Shown here: positions 50,847 to 59,347 of the stretch, piece by piece
How positions within the stretch are numbered: the first letter of the stretch is position 1
Layout: every line of letters starts with the position of its first letter
From: Streptomyces sp. R33
GTDB taxonomy: Bacteria > Actinomycetota > Actinomycetes > Streptomycetales > Streptomycetaceae
Reading direction: 5' to 3'
Assembly (NCBI RefSeq): GCF_041200175.1
Contig: NZ_CP165727.1
Coordinates: 5,335,501-5,399,500, forward strand
DNA length: 64,000 nt
Made by a program: the position numbers and the translations under genes
Notes under the pieces: model-generated
The model's database searches: none
What the model saw: only the letters and a program-made list of their open reading frames with translations
Told to the model about the DNA's origin: nothing

Positions 50847-51452
50847 TTGCGAGCCGTGATCGGTGTGCATGATCGCTCCAGCCAGGCTCCCGCGGGTTCG
50901 CTCGGCGGCCGCCAGGGCATCGGTGACGAGCTCGGCTCGCATGTGATCGGCGATCACCCACCCGGCCAGCCGGCGTGAGGCGAGGTCGATGACGGTCGCG
51001 AGGTAGAGCGGCTTCGCGCCACTGACCGGCAGATACGTGATGTCTCCTACGTACTTCGTGTTCACTACGACCGCGGTGAAGTCACGGCCGATCAGATCCG
51101 GCGCCTTCGCCGCGGCCTGGTCCGCGACGGTGGTCTGGTGCCGGCGGCGCAGACGGACCCCCTCAAGTCCGATGGTCCGCATGATCCTCGCGACGCGCTT
51201 GTGGTTGACCGCCGGGCCGCCCTCGTCACGGAGTTCGGCAGTGATTCTGGGGGCTCCGTAGGTGCCGTCGGAGTCCTGGTGAACCTTGCGTATCCGAGCC
51301 GCGAGCCCGGCCTCGACGTTCTGCCGGGCCGCCCTCGCGGCCGCGGTGCGGCGCCAGTAGTAGAAGCTCGAGCGGGAGAGGCCGAGGATGTCGCAGAGCC
51401 GCTTCACGCCGTGACGGCGCTGGTGATCTTCAACGAACTGGCAGCGGTTCAC
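50847..51452 (-). pseudogene. IS3 OrfB, N-terminal part (interrupted by IS30)
   Basis: Starts with GTG overlapping the OrfA stop (GTGA), then RHGVKRLCDILGLSRSSFYY, and the integrase core with first Asp in YVGDITYLPV and second Asp in IMHTDHGSQ, where IS30 is inserted. The reading beyond GSQ runs into IS30 sequence and is not real OrfB. Confidence 0.9.
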
Positions 51453-51784
51453 CAGCGCGTCTCCGTCGCGAAATACCGGGCCGCCTTGCGGAGAATGTCG
51501 CGCTCTTCCTCCAGCTCACGGATCCTCTTGCGTGCCGCGGCCAGCTCCGCCTGAACGTCGTCACCGCCATCCCGGGCAGCGGCCGGCGGTGCGGAATGGG
51601 CGCCGGGCCGGCGCCCGTCGGCGGCCCGGATCCAGTTTCGCAGTGTCTCGGTGTTCACCCCGAGATCAGCCGCGACCGACTTGATCGTCGCTCCCGGCCT
51701 CGACCGGTACAACGCGACCGCGTCCGCCTTGAACTCGGCGGGATAGTGCTTCATCCCCACGGGGACTCCGTTCTCCTGGACCAT
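51449..51784 (-). CDS. IS3 OrfA (transposase helix-turn-helix subunit)
   Basis: About 110 residues: AEFKADAVALYRSRPGATIK and DLGVNTETLRNWIRAAD form the helix-turn-helix, followed by a leucine-zipper-like helix (AELAAARKRIRELEEERDIL). OrfA stop and OrfB start overlap by four bases. In many IS3 elements OrfA and OrfB are joined by programmed frameshifting; the slippery site is not obvious here. Start may be at MVQENGV (51784) or MKHYPAEF (51754). Confidence 0.88.
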   Translation of the reverse strand: MVQENGVPVGMKHYPAEFKADAVALYRSRPGATIKSVAADLGVNTETLRNWIRAADGRRPGAHSAPPAAARDGGDDVQAELAAARKRIRELEEERDILRKAARYFATETRW

Positions 51785-51829
51785 CAAGATCCAAGTGTCT
51801 CCGGTGTCCAAAACCCGGGGTCAAGGCCC

Positions 51830-52152
51830 ACGATCCACACGTCGTCGTGCCACAGATCGGTGTCCCGGGCCAGGGTTCGGATGAACCGGCCGATCAGTCT
51901 GTTCGCGGCCCGCAGGCGCTTGTTGTAGCCGGACTGTCCGGGCAGGTAGGGGAACTCGGCGGCCAGGTGGCAGCGAGCGAAACGCAGCCACCTGGCCTCG
52001 GAGACGAAGCCGAGCACGGCCTGCATCACCGCGAGCGTCAACAGCTCGGCATCCGTCAGCCTCGGAGGACGGCCCGGCCGCCGCGTTCCTGCCAGAGAGT
52101 CATCGATCCTCACGTACAGTGCTGTCGCGAGGGTTTCGAGGTTTGTCGTCAC
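51830..52152 (-). pseudogene. IS982 transposase, N-terminal part (interrupted)
   Basis: MTTNLETLATALYVRIDDSL begins the typical IS982 N-terminus; it continues through GRPPRLTDAELLTLAVMQAV to DDVWIV, where IS3 entered just before the first catalytic Asp. See the C-terminal part. Confidence 0.9.
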
Positions 52153-52271
52153 AAGCGAACCAACGAGACCCTCGCTTCATGCGCTCGAAGACTTCGGACT
52201 TACTCGTCTAGGTCTCGCGGACTAGTGCGGGATCCGCCGAAATGACAGGGGCGCAACCCCGGCACGCGCCT

Positions 52272-52283
52272 TACTCTGGGGCG
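52272..52283 (+). promoter_or_regulatory. -10 box of the MFS gene, leaderless
   Basis: TACTCT (52272-52277) ends 6 nt before the ATG, with no ribosome binding site. The IS982 end is only 65 bp upstream, so any activator site of this promoter may have been displaced. Confidence 0.5.
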
Positions 52284-53765
52284 ATGAGTGCCCTCGAACC
52301 CCGTGTGCCACAGCGCAATGCTCCGCCGGTCCCGCCCCGAGCCCAGGGCGGGATTCTGGGGTCCGCGTACCGGACGCTCAGTATCGGGATCATCTCCGTC
52401 ATCTTTCTGATCGCCTTCGAGGCGACCGCCGTGGGGACGGCCATGCCCGTCGCCGCGCGGGAGCTGGAGGGGATCGGGCTGTACGCCTTCGCCTTCTCCG
52501 CCTACTTCACCACCAGCCTCTTCGGCATGGTGCTGTCCGGGCAGTGGGCCGACCGGCAGGGGCCGCTGGGGCCGCTGACCGTCGGGATCGGGGCCTTCGC
52601 CGCCGGGCTCGTGCTGGCGGGGACCGCCGGGGACATGTGGGTGTTCGTCCTCGGGCGGGCCGTGCAGGGGTTCGGCGGGGGGCTCGTCATCGTCGCCCTG
52701 TACGTCGTGGTGAGCCGTGCGTACGAGGAGCGGCTGCGGCCCGCGATCATGGCCGCGTTCGCCGCGAGCTGGGTGGTGCCGTCCATCGTCGGGCCGCTGG
52801 CCGCGGGGACCGTGACCGAGCACCTCGGCTGGCGGTGGGTGTTCCTCGGCATCCCGGTGCTGGTCGTCGTCCCGCTCGTGGTGGCCCTGCCGGCGATACG
52901 GCGGACCGCGTCCGGCCCGGTGGATCCGGACGCGCCGCCCGCCGCCCCCGACCGGCGGCGGATCCGGCTGGCGCTCGGGATCTCCGTCGGGGCGGGCCTG
53001 TTGCAGTACGCCGCCCAGGATCCGCGGTGGCTGTCGCTGCTCCCGGCCGCGGCCGGTACGGCGCTGCTGGTGCCCGCCGTACGGGGGCTGCTGCCGCGCG
53101 GGACCTACCTGGCGCGGCGGGGGCTGCCGTCGGTGGTGCTGCTGCGCGGGGTGGCCGCGGGGTCGTTCATCGCGGCGGAGAGCTTCGTGCCGCTGATGCT
53201 GGTCACCCAGCGGGGGCTGAGCCCGACGCTGGCCGGGTTCTCGCTCGCGGCGGGCGGGGTGACCTGGGCGGGCGGTTCGTGGCTGCAGTCGAAGGGGCGG
53301 ATGGCGCCGTACCGGGAGCGGCTGATGGTCGCCGGGATGGTGCTCGTGGCCTTCGCCATCGCCACCGCCCCGGCCGTGCTGATCGAGTCCGTGCCGGTGT
53401 GGACGCTGGCCGCCGCGTGGGCGGTGGGGTGCCTGGGGATGGGGCTGGTGATCGGTTCGACGAGCGTGCTGCTGCTGGAGCTCTCGGCGCCGGAGGAGGC
53501 GGGGGCCAACTCCGCTGCGCTGCAGATCTCGGACGCGCTGGCCAATGTCGTGCTGCTGGCGGCGGGGGGCGCGGCGTTCGCCGCGCTGGGCGGGGGAGCG
53601 GTGGGGGCGGCGCATGCCGTGACCGCCGAGGGGCCGGGCTCGCACCCCGCCGCGTTCCTGGTCGTGTTCCTGCCGATGGCCGCGGTGGCGTTGGCGGGGG
53701 CCTGGGTCGCGACCAGGCTGAACGCCGACGGGTCCGGGCCGCAGCCGGTGGCTGCGCAGGCGTAG
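52284..53765 (+). CDS. MFS transporter (multidrug-efflux type)
   Basis: 493 residues with 12-14 hydrophobic segments. Helix 1 is IISVIFLIAFEATAVGTAMP, which resembles DHA2 efflux pumps (motif D1 with Glu instead of Asp), and the loop ADRQGPLGPL follows helix 2. Motif C-like GPLAAGTVTEHLGWRWVF in helix 5 is typical of antiporters exporting drugs. ATG MSALEPRVP preferred over an upstream GTG for the leaderless promoter. Substrate unknown. Confidence 0.9.
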   Translation: MSALEPRVPQRNAPPVPPRAQGGILGSAYRTLSIGIISVIFLIAFEATAVGTAMPVAARELEGIGLYAFAFSAYFTTSLFGMVLSGQWADRQGPLGPLTVGIGAFAAGLVLAGTAGDMWVFVLGRAVQGFGGGLVIVALYVVVSRAYEERLRPAIMAAFAASWVVPSIVGPLAAGTVTEHLGWRWVFLGIPVLVVVPLVVALPAIRRTASGPVDPDAPPAAPDRRRIRLALGISVGAGLLQYAAQDPRWLSLLPAAAGTALLVPAVRGLLPRGTYLARRGLPSVVLLRGVAAGSFIAAESFVPLMLVTQRGLSPTLAGFSLAAGGVTWAGGSWLQSKGRMAPYRERLMVAGMVLVAFAIATAPAVLIESVPVWTLAAAWAVGCLGMGLVIGSTSVLLLELSAPEEAGANSAALQISDALANVVLLAAGGAAFAALGGGAVGAAHAVTAEGPGSHPAAFLVVFLPMAAVALAGAWVATRLNADGSGPQPVAAQA

Positions 53766-53784
53766 GCGGGCTGCACCGCGGGCA

Positions 53785-53835
53785 GCTGGGGCGCTGGCCC
53801 GCCCCCGGACCCCCGCGCCTCAAGCGCCGGCCGGG
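53785..53835. repeat. Dispersed intergenic GC repeat, copy 2
   Basis: GCCCCCGGACCCCCGCGCCT then CAAGCGCCGGCCGGGCCGGG; matches the copy at 23028-23100. Confidence 0.55.
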
Positions 53836-53841
53836 CCGGGT

Positions 53842-54060
53842 TTGGCAGGCCGCCACGCTGCTGCAGGGATCGCGACCAACCCTCCCTTCGTCGACGGGAA
53901 CAAGCGCACCGCCCGGCTCGCCGGCGCGACCTCCCTCGCCGTGAACGGCATCGACCTCGCCGACGTCGACCAGGACGCCGCGTACGGCCTGGTCATCGAT
54001 GTCGCGGCCGGCGGCGAGGCCGATGTGGCCCGTATCGCCGAGCGGTTGCGCCGGATGTGA
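53842..54060 (+). pseudogene. Truncated Doc/Fic-type toxin
   Basis: Only the C-terminal part of a Doc (death on curing) protein remains: NPPFVDGNKRTARLAGATSL, followed by VNGIDLADVDQDAAYGLVID. The Fic core motif should read HPFxDGNKR; here the catalytic His position is Pro (NPPF for NHPF). Just upstream ATLLQG is in another frame, where intact Doc proteins have LLQSIARNHPF, so a frameshift lies at about 53865. No antitoxin gene is seen. A dead toxin remnant next to a repeat. Confidence 0.75.
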
Positions 54061-54186
54061 CGCTCACCGCACCCGCCGAGGTCACGGGCCTGTCCCTCCG
54101 CGAGGGGCCGGCCGGCCCCGGTAGGGTGGCCCGGTTGTCCTACGTACGAACGCCGCGCCCGCCGCCGAGAGCCCGAACCGGAGACC

Positions 54187-55971
54187 GTGACTACTACCGC
54201 CTCCCACCACCTCTCACCCGCCTTCCCCGGCCGTGCCCCCTGGGGTACCGCCAGCAAGCTGCGCGCCTGGCAGCAGGGTGCGCTGGACCGGTACGTGCAG
54301 ACCCAGCCGCGGGACTTCCTCGCGGTCGCGACGCCCGGCGCAGGCAAGACGACCTTCGCGCTGACGCTCGCGTCCTGGCTGCTGCACCACCATGTCGTGC
54401 AGCAGGTGACCGTGGTCGCGCCGACCGAGCACCTGAAGAAGCAGTGGGCCGAGGCCGCCGCCCGGATAGGCATCCGGCTGGACCCGGAGTACTCCGCCGG
54501 GCCGCTGAGCAAGGACTACCACGGGGTCGCGGTCACGTACGCGGGTGTGGGCGTGCGGCCGATGCTGCACCGCAACCGCTGCGAGCAGCGCAAGACCCTC
54601 GTCATCCTCGACGAGATCCACCACGCCGGTGACTCGAAGTCCTGGGGCGAGGCCTGCCTCGAGGCCTTCGACCCGGCGACCCGGCGCCTCGCGCTGACCG
54701 GTACGCCCTTCCGGTCCGACACCAATCCCATCCCCTTCGTGACCTACGAGGAGGGGAACGACGGGATCCGGCGGTCGTCCGCCGACTACACCTATGGGTA
54801 CGGGAACGCCCTGGGTGACGGCGTCGTCCGGCCCGTGATCTTCCTTTCCTACAGCGGCAACATGCGCTGGCGCACCAAGGCCGGCGACGAGATCGCCGCC
54901 CGGCTCGGCGAGCCGATGACCAAGGACGCCATCTCGCAGGCCTGGCGCACCGCGCTGGACCCGCGCGGCGACTGGATGCCGAACGTGCTGCGCGCCGCCG
55001 ACCAGCGGCTGACCGAGGTCAGGAAGGGCATCCCGGACGCGGGCGGGCTCGTCATCGCCTCCGACCAGGACTCGGCGCGCGCGTACGCCAAGCTGATCCG
55101 CGAGATCACCGGGACGAAGGCCACCCTGGTGCTCTCCGACGACACCGGCGCCTCGAAGAACATCGACACCTTCAGCGCGAACGACGACCGCTGGATGGTC
55201 GCGGTCCGGATGGTGTCCGAGGGCGTCGACGTCCCGCGCCTCGCGGTCGGGGTGTACGCCACGACCATCTCGACGCCCCTGTTCTTCGCGCAGGCCGTCG
55301 GGCGTTTCGTACGGTCGCGCAGGCGCGGCGAGACGGCTTCCGTGTTCCTGCCGACCATTCCTTATCTTCTGGGCTTCGCGAACGAGATGGAGGTCGAACG
55401 CGACCACGTCCTCGACAAGCCGAAGAAGAAGGGCGAGGACGACCCGTACGCCGAGTCCGAGAAGGAGATGGACGAGGCGAACCGGCAGGAGGACGAGGAC
55501 ACCGGCGAAGACGAGCAGATGTCCTTCGAGGCGCTGGAGTCCGACGCCGTCTTCGACCGGGTGCTGTACGACGGGGCCGAGTTCGGCATGCAGGCGCACC
55601 CGGGCAGCGAGGAGGAGCAGGACTACCTCGGCATCCCGGGGCTGCTGGAGCCGGACCAGGTGCAGATGCTGCTGCAGAAGCGGCAGTCGCGGCAGATCGC
55701 GCACAGCCGCCGCAAGCCGGACGCGGAGGCGGACCTGCTGGAGCTGCCGGCGGACCGGCGGCCGGTGGTCTCGCACAAGGAGCTGCTGGAGCTGCGGAAG
55801 TCGCTGAACACGATGGTGGGGGCGTACGTCCACCAGAGCGGCAAGCCGCACGGGGTGATCCACACCGAGCTGCGGCGGGTGTGCGGCGGGCCGCCGAGTG
55901 CGGAGGCGACGGCGGGGCAGCTGCGGGAGCGGATCAAGAAGGTGCAGGAGTGGGCCACGCGGATGCGGTAG
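54187..55971 (+). CDS. SF2 DEAD/DEAH-box helicase
   Basis: 594 residues. Q-like N-terminus (KLRAWQQGALDRY), Walker A TPGAGKTT (49-56), DEIHH (142-146), LTGTPFRSD (motif III), and C-terminal helicase motifs RMVSEGVDVPRL and QAVGRFVRSRR. A very acidic insert (about 415-450: EKEMDEANRQEDEDTGEDEQ) is typical of the actinobacterial relatives of this restriction-endonuclease-like helicase family. Nucleic-acid target unknown. GTG start with GGAG 4 nt upstream. The stop codon is the first unit of an 8-bp tandem repeat. Confidence 0.9.
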   Translation: MTTTASHHLSPAFPGRAPWGTASKLRAWQQGALDRYVQTQPRDFLAVATPGAGKTTFALTLASWLLHHHVVQQVTVVAPTEHLKKQWAEAAARIGIRLDPEYSAGPLSKDYHGVAVTYAGVGVRPMLHRNRCEQRKTLVILDEIHHAGDSKSWGEACLEAFDPATRRLALTGTPFRSDTNPIPFVTYEEGNDGIRRSSADYTYGYGNALGDGVVRPVIFLSYSGNMRWRTKAGDEIAARLGEPMTKDAISQAWRTALDPRGDWMPNVLRAADQRLTEVRKGIPDAGGLVIASDQDSARAYAKLIREITGTKATLVLSDDTGASKNIDTFSANDDRWMVAVRMVSEGVDVPRLAVGVYATTISTPLFFAQAVGRFVRSRRRGETASVFLPTIPYLLGFANEMEVERDHVLDKPKKKGEDDPYAESEKEMDEANRQEDEDTGEDEQMSFEALESDAVFDRVLYDGAEFGMQAHPGSEEEQDYLGIPGLLEPDQVQMLLQKRQSRQIAHSRRKPDAEADLLELPADRRPVVSHKELLELRKSLNTMVGAYVHQSGKPHGVIHTELRRVCGGPPSAEATAGQLRERIKKVQEWATRMR

Positions 55972-56086
55972 CGCGGTAGCCCGGTACCCCGGTACCCCGG
56001 TACCCCGGTACCCCGGTACCCCGGTACCCCGGTACCCCGGTACCCCGGTGGCCCGGTACCCCGGTGGCCCGGTGGCCCGGTGGCCC
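55967..56086. repeat. 8-bp tandem repeat array, 15 units
   Basis: Unit GGTACCCC. Order: GGTAGCGC, GGTAGCCC, eight GGTACCCC, GGTGGCCC, GGTACCCC, three GGTGGCCC. The first unit contains the TAG stop of the helicase. The variant units cluster at the ends, as expected for an array that expands from the middle. Confidence 0.95.
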
Positions 56087-56147
56087 GCCTCCGGTCGCCT
56101 GTTCGTACGGTCGTCCCGTCCCCGTTCCCACGGACTTTCTACGGACT

Positions 56148-56190
56148 GTGACACCGGGCCCGTGCGGAGGTTCGCACGGGCCCCGGTCAC
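56148..56190 (+). terminator. Hairpin downstream of the tandem repeat
   Basis: GGGCCCGTGCG / CGCACGGGCCC stem, extended by GTGACACC / GGTCAC with one bulge. Probably the helicase terminator, displaced from the gene by the repeat array. The rest of the gap up to the IclR gene holds a promoter but no gene. Confidence 0.65.
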
Positions 56191-56361
56191 GTTCCGTGTC
56201 CGTCCGCGGGTCCGCGTACGGCGCTGCGGGGGCCGCGGACGCGGCACCGGCGTCGGGGGATCGCACAGGCACCGTCGGCGGGCCGAGCTCACGAACCGCC
56301 TCCGCGGGCACTCCTGAACCGGCATAAAGGGGTAGTTGGCGCCCGGATTCTGGACGAGGCC

Positions 56362-56390
56362 TTCCGCTGAGCGGACCCGCTCGCTACTGT
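56362..56390 (+). promoter_or_regulatory. Candidate promoter of the IclR gene
   Basis: TTCCGC (56362-56367) and TACTGT (56385-56390) with 17-bp spacing; leader of about 140 nt. Confidence 0.4.
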
Positions 56391-56538
56391 CCCCGCATCG
56401 AACGCCCCGTGGCAGCGCCGCCGCGGGAGCGCAGCCGGTGCCATGGCCGCTACCGGCGGCCTCTCCGTGCGTCGCCGAGGGACCGGCGTCGTTCCATCCC
56501 GAGAGTCACCGCCGCTCACCGAGAGAGGGAGAGGCGTC

Positions 56539-57180
56539 GTGACCGCGGAAACCTCCCAGACTCTGGACCGAGGACTCAGAGTCCTCAAACTGCTCGCCGA
56601 CACCGACCACGGTCTGACCGTCACCGAGCTCTCCAACCGCCTCGGTGTGAACCGCACCGTGGTCTACCGCCTGCTGGCCACCCTCGAGCAGCACGCCCTG
56701 GTCCGCCGCGACCTCGGCGGCCGGGCCCGCGTCGGGCTCGGAGTGCTGCGGCTCGGGCGGCAGGTGCACCCGCTCGTGCGCGAGGCGGCCCTGCCGGCGC
56801 TGCGGTCCCTCGCCGAGGACATCGGCGCCACCGCGCACCTGACCCTCGTGGACGGCACCGAGGCGCTCGCCGTGGCCGTCGTCGAGCCGACCTGGACCGA
56901 CTACCACGTGGCCTACCGGCCCGGCTTCCGCCACCCGCTGGACCGCGGGGCGGCCGGGCGGGCCATTCTGGCGGCCCGTCAGGGCACGCTCACCGAGCCC
57001 GGCTACACACTGACCCACGGGGAGCTCGAAGCGGGCGCCAGCGGCGCGGCGGCGCCCCTCGTGGGCATCACGGGACTGGAGGGCAGCGTGGGCGTCGTGA
57101 TGCTGTCCGACGCCGTGCCGGAGCGGGTCGGCCCGCGCGTCGTGGACGCCGCCCGCGAGGTCGCCGACGCCCTGCGCTGA
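56539..57180 (+). CDS. IclR-family transcriptional regulator
   Basis: 213 residues. Winged helix-turn-helix at about 8-60 (SQTLDRGLRVLKLLADTDHG, VTELSNRLGVNRTVVYRLLA) and a shortened effector domain (LTLVDGTEALAVAVVEP, FRHPLDRGAAGRAILAA). GTG start with GGGAG 7 nt upstream; the in-frame ATG earlier would add an unlikely Arg-rich stretch. No obvious target next to it; the adjacent protease is transcribed from its own promoter. Confidence 0.9.
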   Translation: MTAETSQTLDRGLRVLKLLADTDHGLTVTELSNRLGVNRTVVYRLLATLEQHALVRRDLGGRARVGLGVLRLGRQVHPLVREAALPALRSLAEDIGATAHLTLVDGTEALAVAVVEPTWTDYHVAYRPGFRHPLDRGAAGRAILAARQGTLTEPGYTLTHGELEAGASGAAAPLVGITGLEGSVGVVMLSDAVPERVGPRVVDAAREVADALR

Positions 57181-57282
57181 CGTCCTGCGCCGAGGCGCGC
57201 CACGTCCTGCGCCGAGGCGCGCCGCCCTCCCTGCGCCGGGGGTGGCGGGACGGCGGGGCGCGGGGGCGGTGGGGGCGCCCGA

Positions 57283-57294
57283 TAGATTGGGCGG
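57283..57294 (+). promoter_or_regulatory. -10 box of the S16 protease gene, leaderless
   Basis: TAGATT (57283-57288), 6 nt before the GTG start; no ribosome binding site. Confidence 0.5.
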
Positions 57295-58092
57295 GTGCTC
57301 TCTCGCCTCACACGTCTGCCGCGTCCCGCCGCCCTGGCCGTCTGCGCCCTGCCCGTGCTCGGGCTGTTCGCCGCCGCGGCCTTCGCGCCGCTGCCCTTCG
57401 TGATCGCCCAGCCGGGGCTCACGGCCGACGTGCTCGGCGCCCGCGACGGCAAGCCCGTGATCACCGTGACGGGCGCCCCGACCCGGCAGACCACGGGCCA
57501 GCTCCGGATGACCACCATCCAGGCCACCGGTCCCTCCACCACCGTGACCCTGCCCGAGCTCGTCGACGACTGGTTCGACAGCAGCCGGGCGGTCATGCCC
57601 AAGGAGGCGGTCTACCCCTCGGGCGGAAGCGACAAGGAGATCGAGGAGCACAACCTGGAGGAAATGGCCACGTCGCAGTCGACGGCCACCCAGGCGGCCC
57701 TCGGCTACCTCCACAAGGACCCGAAGGACGTGAAGGTCCAGCTCAACCTCGCCGACGTGGGCGGCCCGAGCGCCGGCCTGCTCTTCTCCCTCGGCATCGT
57801 CGACAAGCTCGACGGCGACGGCAGCGGCGGCGATCTCACCGGCGGCCGCACCATCGCCGGTACGGGCACCATCAGCGCGGACGGCAAGGTCGGCGCGGTC
57901 GGCGGCGTGGCCCTGAAGACCCAGGCCGCGCAGCGCGACGGGGCGAGCGTGTTCCTCGTACCGGAGGCCGAGTGCGCCGATGCGCAGTCCGAACTCCCCG
58001 AGGGGCTCCGGCTGGTCCCCGTCAGTTCTCTGACGGATGCGGTGCAGTCGCTGCGTGCGCTGACCCGGGGAGAGCCGGTTCCGTCCTGCTGA
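57295..58092 (+). CDS. Membrane-anchored Lon-like protease (S16 family, YlbL-like)
   Basis: 265 residues. One N-terminal membrane anchor (AVCALPVLGLFAAAAFAPLP), a short extracellular region, then the Lon-type proteolytic domain: catalytic Ser159 in GGPSAGLLFS and Lys208 in GVALKTQAAQRDGA. It lacks the PDZ domain that YlbL relatives carry between anchor and protease, and has no AAA domain. The last 71 bp overlap the 3' end of the convergent MFS gene on the other strand, so antisense effects are possible. Confidence 0.9.
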   Translation: MLSRLTRLPRPAALAVCALPVLGLFAAAAFAPLPFVIAQPGLTADVLGARDGKPVITVTGAPTRQTTGQLRMTTIQATGPSTTVTLPELVDDWFDSSRAVMPKEAVYPSGGSDKEIEEHNLEEMATSQSTATQAALGYLHKDPKDVKVQLNLADVGGPSAGLLFSLGIVDKLDGDGSGGDLTGGRTIAGTGTISADGKVGAVGGVALKTQAAQRDGASVFLVPEAECADAQSELPEGLRLVPVSSLTDAVQSLRALTRGEPVPSC

Positions 58093-59347
58093 GCTGCGCC
58101 GTGGCGACCGGATCCCGGCCGGTCTCCGGCAGGCGCTCCATCGTGCGCCAGGCCGGGAAGACCAGCGGTGCGAGCGTGGTCAGCAGGTACGCGCCGCCGA
58201 ACAGCAGCAGGGCCGGCCTCGCCCCGAACCCGTCGGCGAGCAGGCCCGCCGCGAGCCCGCCCAGCGGCATGGTCAGCTCGCAGCCGGCCGTGGTCACGCC
58301 CGAGACGCGGCTGCGCAGCTCGTCCGGAACCCTCTCGTAGAGCACGGTGGTCAGGATCGGGTTCAGCATGCCCGCGCCCAGCCCGGACAGCGCCATCGTC
58401 ACCGCGAGCGGCAGCGGGGTGTCGGTGAAGGCGGCCACCGCGTACCGGGGTGCACCGCACAGCAGGAAGGCCGTCGCGTACACGGTCCTGCGGGGAAACC
58501 GCTCGCCCCACACCCCGTAGAGCAGGGCGCCCAGCAGCGCGAAGCCGCCGAAGAGGGAGACGAGCAGGCCGACCGCGGTGGCGCCGCCGAGGGCCTCGCG
58601 GCCGTGCACGGGCAGCAGGACGGCGGACCAGCCCTGGTCCAGGCCGTTGGTCATCATCACCATCAGGGTGATGCCGGCCAGCAGCCGCGAGCGGGTGAGG
58701 AAGGTCCAGCCCTCGGCCAGTTCGGCCCGGTAGCCGGCCAAGGAGATCTTCCCGGAGGCGCGCTGCGGCTCGGCGGCCGGTACCCCGCGCAGGAAGGCGG
58801 TGACCAGCAGCGCCGACACGGCGAAGGTGGCCGCGTCCAGCAGCAGGGCGGACTCGGCACCGAAGACCGCGATCAGTACGCCGGCCAGCGCGGCCCCGAT
58901 CATCCGGGCTCCGCGGGAGACCGCGTCGTACAGGCTCGCCGCCCGCGGCACGGTGGTCCCGGCGTGCTCGGCGAGGTCCGGCAGCAGGACGCCGCGGGCG
59001 GTCAGGCCGGGGGTGTGGACGAGGCCCCCGACGGCCATCAGCGCGCACAGCATCCAGAACTCCAGCGCGCCCGCGTAGTGCAGCAGCGGGATCGCGCCGA
59101 CCGAGAAGGCGCAGATGAGGTCGGAGGCCGCGGAGACCCGGCGGCGGCCGATCCGGTCGATGACCGGGCCGCCGACGAGCGCGGCGACGACGACCGGCAG
59201 GGTGGCGCAGAAGGCGACGACCCCGGCCCGGCCGGCGCTGCCCGTGGTCTGGAGCACGAACCACGGGACGCCGATCAGGGTGAGCGAACTTCCGGCTATG
59301 GAAACGGTGTTGGCGGCCAGGACGGCCGCGAACGGTCGTCGGCTCAT
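58022..59347 (-). CDS. MFS transporter (EntS/macrolide-efflux type)
   Basis: 441 residues, twelve helices, with loop DRIGRRRVSAASD after helix 2 and RAASLYDAVSRGARMIGAAL in helix 5, which resembles EntS-type siderophore exporters and macrolide efflux proteins (Mef). Its start overlaps the stop of a small upstream gene (ATGA), and an ArsR-family gene begins the transcript, so the three form an operon probably induced by the substrate. Overlaps the convergent protease gene by 71 bp. Confidence 0.9.
   Translation of the reverse strand: MSRRPFAAVLAANTVSIAGSSLTLIGVPWFVLQTTGSAGRAGVVAFCATLPVVVAALVGGPVIDRIGRRRVSAASDLICAFSVGAIPLLHYAGALEFWMLCALMAVGGLVHTPGLTARGVLLPDLAEHAGTTVPRAASLYDAVSRGARMIGAALAGVLIAVFGAESALLLDAATFAVSALLVTAFLRGVPAAEPQRASGKISLAGYRAELAEGWTFLTRSRLLAGITLMVMMTNGLDQGWSAVLLPVHGREALGGATAVGLLVSLFGGFALLGALLYGVWGERFPRRTVYATAFLLCGAPRYAVAAFTDTPLPLAVTMALSGLGAGMLNPILTTVLYERVPDELRSRVSGVTTAGCELTMPLGGLAAGLLADGFGARPALLLFGGAYLLTTLAPLVFPAWRTMERLPETGRDPVATAQLSRTEPALPGSAHAATAPHPSEN

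Larger units (their letters stand above)
49068..51829 (-). mobile_element. IS3-family element inside the IS982
   Basis: Terminal repeats GGGCCTTGACCCCGG(A/G)TTTTG(A/G)ACAC at both ends, with 3-bp duplications ACG at 49065-49067 and 51830-51832. Removing it restores the IS982 gene. The element contains an IS30 (49396-50846), so its own length is about 1.3 kb. Confidence 0.9.
48472..52207 (-). mobile_element. IS982-family element, outermost of three nested insertion sequences
   Basis: Terminal inverted repeats ACGAGTAAGTCCGAAGT are perfect over 17 bp, or 21 if CTAG at both ends (48468-48471, 52208-52211) is counted; CTAG may be the target duplication. The element proper is 0.97 kb, the rest is an inserted IS3 (49068-51829). 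It lies between tRNA-Cys and an MFS gene. Confidence 0.88.

Noticed and set aside
48472..52207. Composite transposon carrying cargo
   Set aside because: All genes inside are transposases of three nested elements; there is no cargo gene and no pair of identical flanking IS copies.
55967..56086. CRISPR array
   Set aside because: Units are 8 bp and directly adjacent with no unique spacers; no cas genes in the window. It is a simple tandem repeat.
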